Program-made: the position numbers and the translations under genes
In this document: positions 1 to 10,700 of the stretch, one piece after another
How the letters are laid out: every line of letters begins with the position of its first letter
How positions within the stretch are numbered: the first letter of the stretch is position 1
NCBI GenBank assembly: GCA_934293375.1
Contig: CAKQYS010000024.1
Coordinates: 1-20,463, forward strand
DNA: 20,463 nt
Origin: an uncultured Lachnospiraceae bacterium
GTDB taxonomy: Bacteria; Bacillota; Clostridia; Lachnospirales; Lachnospiraceae
Direction of reading: 5' to 3'
Notes under the pieces: generated by a model
Told to the model about the DNA's origin: nothing
The model's input: the letters and a program-made list of their open reading frames with translations, nothing else
Database searches by the model: none

Positions 1-2
1 AG

Positions 3-161
3 GATACATATATAGAATTTTCAATGGCAGAAAGCCTTGAAAATAGGGGAAAGTTAAGAATGTTAATAGATAAATTCAAGTTTATAGGAATGATGAAATA
101 TTTATTTAATGATATGGGACATCTGCTATTTATTGTAAAAAAAACATTGATTCCTATATAA
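3..161 (+). CDS. C-terminal end of an unidentified reading frame entering the window
   Basis: A frame is open from the window edge to TAA at 159-161, giving 52 codons. It contains SMAESLENRGKLRMLIDKFK and FNDMGHLLFIVKK. I do not recognise the family. Internal ATGs at 24 and 60 could also start a short peptide; AGGGGA sits about 8 nt before the ATG at 60. The residues look protein-like (mixed charged and hydrophobic), but the length proves little. It may be the tail of a real upstream gene or a chance frame. The 21 bases between its stop and the DUF4143 remnant hold nothing recognisable. Confidence 0.3.
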   Translation, partial: DTYIEFSMAESLENRGKLRMLIDKFKFIGMMKYLFNDMGHLLFIVKKTLIPI

Positions 162-182
162 AAATGTAATATATTGCATTAA

Positions 183-611
183 AACGCACTAAAATATTTT
201 TCGGAGGAGACCCCGGCATATCAGGATGTGAGTGCATTCAAATTATACTATAGTGACATGGGTATTATGTCCGCCCGACTGGGAATGACGCTGGAAGCAC
301 TGCAGAGCAGGGAAACAGAGCATTTTCGAGGGATACTGACAGAGAACTATGTTGCAATCGCACTGAAAACGAATGGCTATGATCTTCATTATTGGGAATC
401 AGATAATACAGCAGAAGTCGATTTCCTGATACAAAAAGAGAGTCATGTCATCCCGGTGGAATGTAAAGCCGGGAACCATGTGAAAGCGAAAAGCATGATG
501 ATTTATATGAAAAAGTATGCGCCGGCTTATGCAATCCGGATTTCAACAAGAAATTTTGGAATGGTAAACGGGATAAAGGCAGTGCCATTATATAGTGTGT
601 TTTGCATATAA
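183..611 (+). pseudogene. Truncated DUF4143 domain, C-terminal remnant of an AAA+DUF4143 ATPase
   Basis: The frame is open from just after a stop at 180-182 to TAA at 609-611. It reads PAYQDVSAFKLYYSDMGIMS, then ENYVAIALKTNGYDLHYWES, AEVDFLI and VIPVECKAG. This is the C-terminal DUF4143 region of the large bacterial family with an N-terminal AAA ATPase (usually about 400 residues); the E...AEVDF...ECK pattern resembles a nuclease-like core. The family match begins before the GTG at 228, so that GTG is not a true start. The Walker A/B half is missing, and unrelated sequence lies upstream. GGAGGAG at 203-209 is about 18 nt from the GTG, too far to support it. I call this a 5'-deleted gene remnant, probably not functional. 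Confidence 0.7.
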
Positions 612-661
612 TCATCGTTTCCGGCATTCCGGTGAAAAATTTTAAGGAGAAGAGAAACCGT

Positions 662-2680
662 ATGGATGATTTAAAAAAACTTACAGAGCAGCTATTGAAA
701 ATATATATTAACGCTGAGTCAGTAAATGATTTTGGTATCGAGAATTATTTTGATGAGAATATTAGTCTGATTGGAACTGGCAAACATGAGGTTTATAATA
801 ATTTGCACGATTTTTTAGAATCATTCAGAGTTGATGTAAAACGAAGAGGTAAGATCAAAATAGAAGTAAGAAATTTACATCAGGAAGAAGAAAGACTTGA
901 TGGTGACCATATTCTTGCACATGGAACAGTAGATTTTGTGGGTCTATTTGAAGATAAATCAGTCTGTTTTAAAATGACTACAAGATTTACAATTATCTAT
1001 AAATGGACGGGAGATAAGTGGTTAGTTCAGCATCTGCATCAATCAGTTCCTGATCAGGAACAAATGGACGGTGAAGAGTTCCCTGTTTCATTGGGAAAGC
1101 AGGTGAAGAAAAGCCATCAGGCACTTCTTGCATTAGGTACTGCCTATTACCATATATCAAGTTTAGATTTAAAAACAAAGACAGTTAAACTCGTCAAGAG
1201 GGGTCGGAAATCAGCTATGGATATTCAGGGAGAAAGTGCAGACTGGAATTCTCGGTTTGAGAGTATGAAAGAGGTGATCGCGGAACCTTTTGTGCAAAAA
1301 TATATAGAATTTTTTGATATCACAACCATGGCTGCGCGGCTTCATAATAAAAAGTCAATGTCTGAGGAATTTATGAAGAAGGATGGGGTATGGTTTCTTT
1401 CAATGGTTGTTCCGCAGAGCTATGATACTGATGGAAATGTTACATCTGTACTTATGGCAAATCGAGATGTGACAGACGAAAAACTGCGGGAATTAAGACA
1501 GGAGGAAGAATTACGTGAAGCTAAACTAAAAGCTGAAAGTGCAAATAAAGCAAAGTCGTCATTCCTCTTCAATATATCTCATGATATCAGAACTCCTATG
1601 AATGCAATCATTGGTTATGCAAATTTGGCGTCCGGACATTTGCAAGAAACAGAAAAACTTAGCAGATATCTTAAAAACATTCAGATATGTGGAGAACAGC
1701 TTCTATCGTTACTCAGTAATGTCCTGAATCTTGCAAGAATTGAAAATAATAAAGTCGAAATGAAATACGCTGTTTCGAATGTTCATGAATGCTTTGAAAA
1801 TTGTGTCACGATGTTCCGACAGCAGGCGGAAAGTAAGAATCAGACGATCTCTCTGACAGAACAGATTATGTATCCGTATGTATATATGGATGCACCGCAT
1901 CTGTCAGAAGTCTGTCTCAATATTATAAGTAATGCAATAAAATACACAAATGAAGGAGGTAACATATCCTGTAATATTGTACAGGAATCTTGTGAAAAAG
2001 AAGACTGGTGCAATATGATCATCAGCATTACCGATAATGGAATTGGTATGTCTGAAGAATTCCAAAAACATGTTTTTGAATCTTTTGAAAGAGAACATAA
2101 CACTACATCCAGTCAAGTTGAGGGCAGTGGTATCGGGATGGGCATTACAAAAAAGCTTGTGGAGCTCATGGATGGTACGATAGGTATGAAAAGTAAGTTG
2201 GGCGAGGGTTCCACATTTACAGTGACTGTTCCTTGCAGAAAAGCGTCAAAAGAAGAAATACTGGTGAAGAAAAATCAAAATCTGTATAATAAGAATTGCT
2301 TGAAGGGTGTTCGGATTTTATTAGTTGAAGATAATGAGATCAATATAGAAATCGCAACGGAACTATTGACAGAAGAAGGATGCATTGTTGAGGTTGCAAA
2401 TGATGGTATTGCATGCATTGATATGATCGAAAAAGCTGATGCTGAGTATTACAAGCTGATCCTTATGGATATTCAGATGCCGGTTATGAATGGATATGAT
2501 GCTACATTAGCCATCCGCAAGATGGAGGATACTAAAAAAGCCGGGATTCCAATTATTGCGATGACTGCCAATGCCTTCGCGGAAGATATACAGAAGGCTC
2601 TTTCTGTTGGAATGAATGCTCATGTTACAAAGCCAATTGAAATGAATATTCTTATCCCAACAATGATGAAATATTTATAA
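662..2680 (+). CDS. Hybrid sensor histidine kinase with SnoaL-like input domain, PAS-like region, kinase core and receiver
   Basis: This is a 672-residue protein. The ATG at 662 is preferred because AAGGAG lies at 644-649; an in-frame TTG at 602 would only add an unlikely 20 residues. Residues 1-140 look like a SnoaL/NTF2-type ligand pocket (FTIIYKWTGDKWLVQHLHQS), with a PAS-like segment at about 150-290. The dimerisation/phosphoacceptor helix is FLFNISHDIRTPMNA with H307. The ATP-binding domain shows NIISNAIKYT, DNGIGM near 458 and GSGIGMG near 489. A receiver follows (LLVEDNEIN, phospho-Asp D603 in LMDIQMPVMNG, and the TKP lysine near the end). No transmembrane segment is visible, so it is probably cytosolic. 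No HPt domain or DNA-binding response regulator is adjacent, so the output is unknown. The 207 bases downstream hold a TATAAT at 2783 without a good -35, and nothing else clear. Confidence 0.93.
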   Translation: MDDLKKLTEQLLKIYINAESVNDFGIENYFDENISLIGTGKHEVYNNLHDFLESFRVDVKRRGKIKIEVRNLHQEEERLDGDHILAHGTVDFVGLFEDKSVCFKMTTRFTIIYKWTGDKWLVQHLHQSVPDQEQMDGEEFPVSLGKQVKKSHQALLALGTAYYHISSLDLKTKTVKLVKRGRKSAMDIQGESADWNSRFESMKEVIAEPFVQKYIEFFDITTMAARLHNKKSMSEEFMKKDGVWFLSMVVPQSYDTDGNVTSVLMANRDVTDEKLRELRQEEELREAKLKAESANKAKSSFLFNISHDIRTPMNAIIGYANLASGHLQETEKLSRYLKNIQICGEQLLSLLSNVLNLARIENNKVEMKYAVSNVHECFENCVTMFRQQAESKNQTISLTEQIMYPYVYMDAPHLSEVCLNIISNAIKYTNEGGNISCNIVQESCEKEDWCNMIISITDNGIGMSEEFQKHVFESFEREHNTTSSQVEGSGIGMGITKKLVELMDGTIGMKSKLGEGSTFTVTVPCRKASKEEILVKKNQNLYNKNCLKGVRILLVEDNEINIEIATELLTEEGCIVEVANDGIACIDMIEKADAEYYKLILMDIQMPVMNGYDATLAIRKMEDTKKAGIPIIAMTANAFAEDIQKALSVGMNAHVTKPIEMNILIPTMMKYL

Positions 2681-2887
2681 TAGATATGAAATTTTGCACG
2701 AACCGGCGTTCTTCAAGTACCTGCTTATACATCATGCAATATGTACATAGTCGCGATCGTAATTGAGAGTTTCGCAATTGCCTATAATAAGATACTAACA
2801 GAACTGTCGTGAGTGCAACCTGTGAGCTGGTAATTACGGTCATTGATGGAAAATACGAAAAAATAATTTTAAGAAAAGAGGATGCAT

Positions 2888-3094
2888 ATGGGAAAATATA
2901 TTTTTGGTGCAGTACTATGTGTTTTCATCATTGTGGAGATTGCAATGTTTGTAGATTTTAGAAAATTTATGAAACAACATGAACAGGATCTGGTTTCGGA
3001 GCATCGGACTGCAATTTTAACCAGAATGAGTTTGATCGTTATTGGCATTGTAGTGATAGGAGTAATGGGTGTACTGATGCAATTTATGAACTAG
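2888..3094 (+). CDS. Small two-helix membrane protein of unknown function
   Basis: This is a 68-residue protein. AGAGG at 2877-2881 is 6 nt before the ATG at 2888, so I prefer it to the ATG at 2882. Two hydrophobic segments are visible: YIFGAVLCVFIIVEIAMFV and, after a charged loop (KFMKQHEQDLVSEHRT), MSLIVIGIVVIGVMGVLM. A hairpin topology in the cytoplasmic membrane is likely. I do not recognise the family. Its TAG at 3092-3094 lies one base before rlmD-derived sequence starts, so its last residues may be a product of that junction and the original protein could have been longer. Confidence 0.6.
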   Translation: MGKYIFGAVLCVFIIVEIAMFVDFRKFMKQHEQDLVSEHRTAILTRMSLIVIGIVVIGVMGVLMQFMN

Positions 3095-3095
3095 C

Positions 3096-3743
3096 TTCCC
3101 TTCCAAGCAGAACTTTGCAAAGGCACTGAGAAAGGTGCATCCGGAGATTACCACGATCGTGCAGAATATCAATGAGAAGCAGACAGAGAAGCTTTATCAG
3201 ACGGCGGTTTCCTATGCAGGACTGACCGGCAGTGATGAGGCATTTCTATCTTCCGTTCTGAAGCTGGCACCATCAAGGATCGTATATATTTCGTGCGGTC
3301 CGGAGACACTGGCAAGGGATCTGCAATATCTGACGAGATCCCATGCATACCGGGTGGAGAAGTTTGTGCCTGTGGCAATCTGTAATGGAAAAATTTTGAA
3401 CCTTCCTAAAGATTTTAATGGTAAATTTGTTGTTGAAGAAAGTTACTATGAGATAAATGGGAAACGCAATGTTTCACCACATCTTTTCCTTATTACAGAG
3501 AAAGAGGATGAAATTGTATTGTATTCTTATGAAATACCTAAAGGAGAAGATAAGAGTACATTTTCATATAGTTCTATGAAAAATGTTGATTACACCGAAT
3601 TGAAAAAATCCGAAAAGTTTACCCCGGCAATCTACCATGAAAAGGATGGAATCTGGGAAGGAGGCAGTACAAGCCAGTTCTCTCCGGTAATGACATTTAA
3701 GCTTTGGGAATGGAATAGTTGTGGAGGATTGGCCTGTGGCTAA
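3096..3743 (+). pseudogene. Mosaic pseudogene: three rlmD segments fused in frame to the tail of another gene
   Basis: Bases 3096-3375 match the intact rlmD at 18765-20003 closely. The last piece (3233-3375 against 19793-19935) differs at only 6 of 143 positions. Relative to rlmD, 123 bp are missing between two copies of agcagac (19369 and 19492) and 246 bp between two copies of ggcag (19542 and 19788). Both losses are in frame. They remove the SAM-binding motif DAYCGIG and the DPPRSG motif, so no methyltransferase activity is possible. At 3375/3376 the frame continues into about 120 residues of unrelated protein (CNGKILNLPKDFNGKF, SPHLFLI, YSYEIPKG, KFTPAIYHEKDGIWEGGS), likely the C-terminal part of a relative of the gene starting at 20405. 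The frame ends abnormally (WNSCGGLACG). Only a GTG at 3135 without an SD could start translation, so it is probably silent. Confidence 0.85.
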
Positions 3744-3797
3744 CAATTATAAGATGAAAAGACATGGGAAAGCGCCGTGCATGGGACAGCCGGGACT

Positions 3798-4577
3798 TTA
3801 TATTGGTACGGCAACCTGCGTAATATAGTCCGAAGAATGTTCTCCACGGCTTGGCGGACCCTCCAGGTAAATACAGCGGAACGGTCCGGCTGGCTGGATC
3901 AGGTTTGCCTGCATATAGTTATTTAGGACGGAGATTGCAGTCCCGATGCCCTCATATGCCCCGCGGTAATAGATACATAGGGCAGGTGTTTCTGTAAACT
4001 CCATCCGCTCCTCACCGTAAAAATCATCTTCCATCGGAATACAGCACATCAGATCCAGCCACTCGGTTGGATTGCCCATACGCATGGTAAACATTCTGTC
4101 AATCATGGACATTTTCCCGGATCTGGCGGCGGCAATATAAGTATCCCGCAGCCTGCTGGCAGCCTCTGATGCATCTTTGCAGCGATAGCTGCGGCAAAAA
4201 CATACCTGCCTCGGAAGGCGTATGGGTTGGACGCTGAAATCCTCCGGTCTTGCTGTACGCACCTGAAGCAGTTGGATATTCCGGTCAAGAGCTGCACGCA
4301 GCTCCATCAGATGCGCGAGATGGTGGTCGAGGTTCTGCGTGTTGTAATAATATTCTTTGATTTCCGCCAGTGATAATCCCAGGGTCTGCAGGGAGCGGAT
4401 CGAACGGATCTGGGACATGTTATCGGCAGTATAGTAGCGGTATCCGCTGTTTTTGTCTTTCACGGCGGGCGTCAGCAACCCCATATCTTCATATACCAGA
4501 ATCGCCTTTCTGGTGACTCCCAGAATCTTTGTAATTTCCCCAATCTTAAACAGATATTCTTTGTCGTGTTGTTGCAT
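3798..4577 (-). CDS. MerR-family transcriptional regulator with GyrI-like effector-binding domain
   Basis: This is a 259-residue protein. The start at 4577 (MQQHDKEYLFKIGEI) is chosen because AAGGAG lies 4 nt upstream; the open frame further upstream to 4904 runs antisense into the neighbouring gene and is unlikely to be translated. Residues 8-75 form a MerR winged helix (KIGEITKILGVTRKAILVYE, then SGYRYY), followed by a dimerisation coil (about 80-110). A C-terminal domain of about 140 residues resembles the GyrI/BmrR small-molecule pocket. Such regulators twist promoters with over-long spacers to activate them when a ligand binds. Exactly such a promoter lies between this gene and the divergent surface-protein gene. 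A possible own -10 (TACAAT on the minus strand) sits at 4601-4606. The ligand is not predictable from sequence. Confidence 0.88.
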   Translation of the reverse strand: MQQHDKEYLFKIGEITKILGVTRKAILVYEDMGLLTPAVKDKNSGYRYYTADNMSQIRSIRSLQTLGLSLAEIKEYYYNTQNLDHHLAHLMELRAALDRNIQLLQVRTARPEDFSVQPIRLPRQVCFCRSYRCKDASEAASRLRDTYIAAARSGKMSMIDRMFTMRMGNPTEWLDLMCCIPMEDDFYGEERMEFTETPALCIYYRGAYEGIGTAISVLNNYMQANLIQPAGPFRCIYLEGPPSRGEHSSDYITQVAVPI

Positions 4578-4629
4578 ATGGCTCCTTACGATTCGTTCGT
4601 ATTGTATCAAAAAAAGTTCAATGTTTTGC

Positions 4630-4660
4630 TTGACTTGACCCCTAGGGGATATCTTATAAT
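4630..4660 (+). promoter_or_regulatory. MerR-type promoter with 19-bp spacer and central palindrome
   Basis: TTGACT at 4630-4635 and TATAAT at 4655-4660 are separated by 19 bp, longer than the usual 17 and typical of promoters activated by MerR-family proteins. A perfect 10-bp palindrome, CCCCTAGGGG at 4639-4648, lies inside the spacer, near where a MerR dimer would sit. The promoter points to the surface-protein gene at 4702, and the divergent MerR gene starts 53 bp upstream. An overlapping TTGACC at 4635-4640 would give a 14-bp spacer and is less likely. Confidence 0.8.
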
Positions 4661-4701
4661 TACTATAGCAAAATTTAAGAATAATGACAAGGAGAACGCA
4701 T

Positions 4702-7700
4702 ATGAAATTCCAGAACAGAATGAAAAAAGGAATTGCTGTTTTACTTTCCGGCGTAATGGTGTTTAGCCTTGCGGCAGGAAGCTTTTCGGGCAACACGATG
4801 CAGGTGCGGGCAATGGATCTCACCGGACCGGACACAGTCGCTTTTGCCACGGAAGAGCAAAGCAGTGAGAATACAGTGGATGTCCATGCAGGCGGAAAAG
4901 ACATTGCTGTGCAGGACGCAGGCAGCGGAGAGATTGCCGTACAGGGTTTCGGTGGATTGCATAACAGCAGTCATTCCCTCTGCAATGACGAAAACTGCAG
5001 CGATGAAACCCATAAGCTGCCGGAGGGCGCGTCATGGACCGGTGTCAGTGAGCTGTCCGATGATATGGCAGCAGGCTACTACTATCTGACCGCGGATGTG
5101 ACACTGACAGCCGGATGGACGCCTGCTGATGGCGTGGTACTCTGCCTGAACGGAAAGAGCATTACGGTTGATGAGGATGGGGAGGCTGTTATCTATGTTG
5201 AGATTGCAAGGAATGTTACAATCTGCAACTGTGCTGACAGCGGCACCATTACCCACAGCAAACAGGAGGACGGAACTACGCCGAAGCGCGGTAGCGGCGT
5301 GTGTATAAAGGGTGGCACGCTCAATCTGTATGGTGGCACGATCAGCGGCAACTATGTGGACAGTGATGGCGCCGGTGTGAATATGAGTGACGGTACATTT
5401 AATCTGTATGGCGGCACGATCAGCGGCAACGAGGCCTTTCATAACGGCGGCGGTGTGTATATGGAAAAAGAGACCTGTGCGTTTAATCTGTATGGTGGCT
5501 CTGTCAGTGGAAACACAGCCGATAAGGGCGGCGGAGTGTATGTGGCGAGTGGTACATTCAATATGAATGACGGTACGATCAGCAACAATAAAGCCAGTGG
5601 TAAAAATTCTAATAATGGCGGTGGCATATATATAACCGGCACTGGAAGCACCTTTACCATGAGCGGTGGAATTATCAGTGGCAATGATTTCGAGGATAAC
5701 GTTAACGGTCGTGGCGGCGGCGTGTATATGAATGATGGCAGTACATTTACAATGTCCGGCAACACCAAAATAAGCGGTAATACCGCTGCCTATGGCAGTG
5801 CTGTGTACATGGATAATTTGGGAAGCAGCGTTGTCTTCACTATGAGTGGAGGCACGATCAGCGGCAATGTGTGCACCGGATCGGGCGGTGGCGCCGTATA
5901 TGCGTGCGCAGGAAGCACTTTTAATGTGTCAGATAATGTGAAAATCATCGGTAATACTATTGAGAATAACCTTACATCAGGCGAGGCGGCGGATGCTTTT
6001 ATAGATGGTATTACTGAACAATATTTTGGTGCAACAGGCTACAGATATAGTATCATCAACATCGTAGGAGAACTGGGCGAGGACGCAGAGATTGGTGTGG
6101 CAATCTGTAATGGTCGTATATATGCAGATAGAAAGAATTATGTGGTAAAATTTGCAGACACCCTGACTGATCCCGCTGTTCAGGCAAGCTGTTTGAAGAA
6201 ATTCGTCCCTAACGGAAATAGTTACCACAAAACGGAAGATTTGCAGTTTGCTTATGAAACGCTTAGTGACGGTAATACCTATGCATGGATGAGGGAGAAG
6301 GTGCATGAGCACTACCTCTGCGGCGACGAAGATGCTTATGCCTGCACCGGGGTAGGCGGGCACACCTGTGATAAGACCACATTTACCAAGTGGACATCTG
6401 CCACAGACCTGCCAACCAGTGGTACTTATTACCTGACACAGGATGTAACAGTGAGTGCGCAGGTTGAACTGACCGGGGATTTGACACTCTGTCTCAACGG
6501 TCATAGCATTCTATCGGAGTACAATGAGAGTATTGGTGGGGCGATTAAGGTGAATGATTCCACACACACCTTAACGCTGACTGACTGCAACGGCAGTAAT
6601 TCCACACACACCTTCAAAAAAAATGCGAATAATGGTAACCGTTGGGAGCCGGATACAGATGGCACCGGCACCATCACAGTTACCGGCGGTGTCATTACGC
6701 ACAGCCAGGGCATGAGAGGTGCCGGTATATGGGTGGAGAACGGCAATCTCGTGATGTATGGCGGCACCATCTGCGGCAACCAGACTTCTTGCGGCGGTGC
6801 AGGCGTACATGCAGGATATGGAAGCTTTACCATGTACGGTGGTGCAATCTGCGGCAATTATGGGAGCGGCACGATGGACTTCGGCGGTGGCGTATTAATA
6901 TGTACCGACACAGGCAGCTTTACCATGTATGGTGGAGAGATTAGCGAAAATACAGCCATTCGTGGTGGCGGTGTGGGCAACGATCATAGCACCTTTACTA
7001 TGAATGGAGGTAAGATCTGTAACAACACAGCGACTGAATCAGGCGGCGGCATATACAGTGAAAGTGTAAGTGAAAAAACGATTATAAATGATGGTGAAAT
7101 CAGCGGAAACACAGCTACGAATGGCGGTGGTGTGTACAGTTGCTATGGCTTTACTATGAACGATGGCGAAATTAGCGGCAATACAGCCGACAACGGCGGT
7201 GGTGTGTATGTGAAAAGCGGCAGCTTCACGATGGCTGGCGGCAGGATGAACGGCAATAAAGCTACTGGCGATAAGGGTTCCGGTGGCATATACAATGACG
7301 GCACCGTTACCATGAAGGATGACGCCTTGCTTTCCGGTAACACGGGATACTATGGTGGTGTATATGTGGGTTATAACGGTAAGCTCATTATGAGCGGTGG
7401 CACCATCACAGGAAACAATGGTACTGGCGGTGCAGGTGGCGTGTATATCTATGCGATGGAAAACAGCCGCAAAATGATTGTCTCCGGTGCGGCAAAAATC
7501 TATGACAACTGGAACAGCGGCAGTGCCAACAACCTTTATATAAGGGAGGTCAGCAATAGCAACTTGCCTAGTCTCATTGTTATTGAAGGTGCGATGACGA
7601 TCGGTGACGACGGTGCGAAGATTGGAGTGGAAAAGGGCGCTCTGCCAACGAAAGACAACCCTATTAAAGTTGCAGTTGATGACACCTCCTACACTATTAC

Positions 7701-10700
7701 GGATAACGATGCAAAGGCGTTCTTTGCCGATGCAGGTGACGAATATTGCATCATGAAGGAAGAAGATGGTGCGCTTTATCTGGAGGTGAAGCCGCATGAA
7801 CACAACTGGAGCTATACCGCTAAGGATGATACCATCACAGCGACATGCAGCGCTGAGGGTTGTGACGTGGTTACCACCAGCCTGAAGATTGTTCCACCTG
7901 ACAGCAGTACACTGACCTACGATGGTACAGAAAAAGAGGCAACGCTTGCATATACAGACTTTATTACTGCGACGGGGCTGGATGTTCCGATCATTGAATA
8001 CCAGGAGGGAACAGGACCGAATAATACGCTTCCGTATGGTTCACTGCCTACCAATGCCGGAACCTATACGGCAGGTGTTTCTGTTGAGAATGCGGACAAC
8101 AGCTATACTACAGCCAGCGTGACCTTTGAAATAAAAAAGGCAGACCTTAGAGCAGATGATTTTACTTTCAAGGCGCCGGACGATCTGATTTATAGCGGTA
8201 CAGTGAAGAATGCAGTTGTTACCTCCGGTAAGGTTGACAACGGCATCACTGTGAAGTATTACAATGAGAATGGTCAGGCAGTCGATGAGGTAAAGAATGC
8301 CGGAACCTACACAGTTAAGATTGATGTAGCCGAGAGCTTGAATTACAATGCTGCCAGCAATCTGACGGAGGACAGCTGGAAGTTCACCATCAATCCCGCT
8401 ATCATTACCGTGACGCCGGATGCCGTACAGCAAAAGACTTACGGCGATTCCGACCCGGCACTTGAATACACTTTCTCCGGGGCAGTGAACGGGGAAACAC
8501 CTGCATTTGACGGAGCATTGTCCAAAGGCTCTGTAGAGAATGCGGGTGAATATGACATTGTCATTGGCAGCCTGAAGCTGGTAGATCGTGCAGCCTTTAT
8601 CGCCGGTAACTATCAGTTGGTGTTAAACAGTACGCCTGTAAAGTTCACAATTACACAGAAAAGTGTTACGATTACCGGATTCAAGGCAGAGAACAAGATT
8701 TATGATGGAACGACAGACGCTACCGTCATCGGAACACCTGTCCTTGAGGGACTTGTGAGTGGCGATGAGAACTCTGTGACGGTTGACGGCTCAAGTGTTA
8801 CGGCAAAATTCGAGGATAAGAATGTGGGTACAGGCAAGCATGTTGCGGCTGACGGTTACAGGTTAGACGGTACCGGGGCAGGCAACTACAGCCTCACCAA
8901 TCCTACGATTGCGCTGACGGCAGATATTTCGCCAAAGGAACTGACCATCCATCGCAATAGTGTGGTTGTTATCAATAGAAAAACCTATGATGGCCAAATA
9001 TCAGCGGATGTCAGCAATGTGACATTGGGCGGCTGTGTAGCGAATGAAAGCTTAGTCTTAGACCGGGATTATACCGCAACCGCGGCGTTTGATACGGCGG
9101 CTGTCGGTGTAGACAAGGATATCACTGTTACAGTGGAGCTGTATAACTCTACAAAAGCACGGAATTATACATTTGCCGAAGGTGCCAACAAATGCACAGT
9201 AACAGGCGGCGAGATTGAGAAGGCTGCTGTGAATAACCCGGCTGCTGTGGAGCTTGTTGTCATCAGCGGAGCGACAAAAACCTACAAGGTCGCACTTCCG
9301 GAACTTCCTGCACTGGAAGCACCGAGGGAATATGGTAAATGCGAATACATCGTGAATGAACCTGACTTAAAGTATGGTTATGCGGGAACAGCGTCCATCA
9401 GCAGAGATGGTACGGAGCTGATGTTGGATATGCTTGGTGCCGGAAGCAATTTAGGCGCTGTTGGCACAATCAAGGTGACTGTAAGGACGGATAACTATGA
9501 GGATATTACCCTGACAGTCAATGTCAGGGCGACGGATAAAACAATCCCGCAGCTGGAAGGTGGGGTGACATTAAGCCCTGCTGAGATTACCTATGGAGAC
9601 GCATTGAGCGGGATTACGATTACAGGAAAAATGACGGATGGCAATCACATATCCGTTCCGGGTAAATTTGAGTGGCAGAGCCCGACTGATGTTTTGCCCG
9701 TAGGAACTCATAATGATGTGGCATGGAAGTTCACACCGGACGATGATCAGATTTATGAAGAAGCAACAGGAGTGGCTACCGTCATTGTCAACAAGGTTGT
9801 CCAGAGTGGTACGGTCAGTATGACCAGCTACACCTATAACGATACGCCTTCCCAGCCGGTTCTGCATGATCGGGTGGGCGACCAAAATGCTACTGTAATA
9901 TACTATTACAGTACGGACAATACCAACAGCGGCGGTATGGAATGGAAGGATATCAAGCCAGCCACTCTGCATGCAGGAATCTATTATATATATGCTGTGA
10001 TTGCCGAGACGGCAAACTACAGCGGATATACAACACCTGCCGTGAAATTTGAGGTTCGCAAGGTTGTTTCTACGGGTGAACCGAAGTACACGAAGATTAC
10101 CACCGAAGGTAAGACGCTGGCAGATGCGAATCTGACACTTACTGGCAGTACGCTGAGTCCGGCGGCCGGGACACTGGAGTGGATCGATGAGGCAGGCAAT
10201 GTGCTGTCAGGGGATACCAAGGTTGCTGCCAACAAGATTTACAAGTGGCGTTTCACGCCTGCAGACAATAACTTTGATGTTCTGACCGGTGAAATCGAGC
10301 TGTATCATGTGGATATGCCTGTCATCAGTGCACAGCCGAAAAATGTATCTGTGAAGGCGGGAGAGAGCGCTGTCTTTGAAGTCACCGCAAAGGGTACAGC
10401 CTTAACATATCAGTGGCAGATTGACAGGAATGACGGCAAGGGTTTTGTAGATCTTAATGGTGCGAACAGTGCGGTCTATACATCAGGCGAAACGAGTGAA
10501 GCCTGCAACGGGTTTAAGTACCGGTGCGTGATCCGCAATGCAGCGGGGGCTGTTACATCCGATACCGTAGCATTGACCGTAGAAGCTGCAGATAAATCTA
10601 TTGCATACAAGATTACTGAGGGAGCAAACAGCTCCTGGACGCAGAATGTGGATGGAAGTCTCACATTCCGTGGAACTGGTGATTTTGCCAAGTTTGTGAA

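Noticed and set aside
2681..2887. Possible short coding frame from a GTG at 2811 (ELVITVIDGKYEKIIL).
   Set aside because: It lacks an SD, overlaps the start of the small membrane gene in another frame, and ends in residues that look like shadow sequence.
3184..3232. The two rlmD deletions are 123 and 246 bp, the same and double the tandem-repeat period of 123 bp.
   Set aside because: The deletion ends are explained by short direct repeats, and rlmD shows no internal 123-bp periodicity. I treat the equal numbers as coincidence.
3371..3388. An 18-base identity, tgtggcaatctgtaatgg, between the mosaic junction and the surface-protein gene near 6097.
   Set aside because: It encodes VAICNG in both, but the flanking sequences do not match at all. 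Without longer identity it does not support recombination between the two.
4578..4904. N-terminal extension of the MerR protein by about 109 codons.
   Set aside because: It would read antisense through the promoter and the signal-peptide region of the surface gene, while a proper SD and a typical MerR N-terminus start at 4577.
7039..7803. Long minus-strand frames (up to 254 codons) opposite the surface-protein gene.
   Set aside because: They are shadows of the repetitive, higher-GC beta-helix coding sequence. They are rich in odd residue runs, and no ribosome-binding site or family resemblance is visible.
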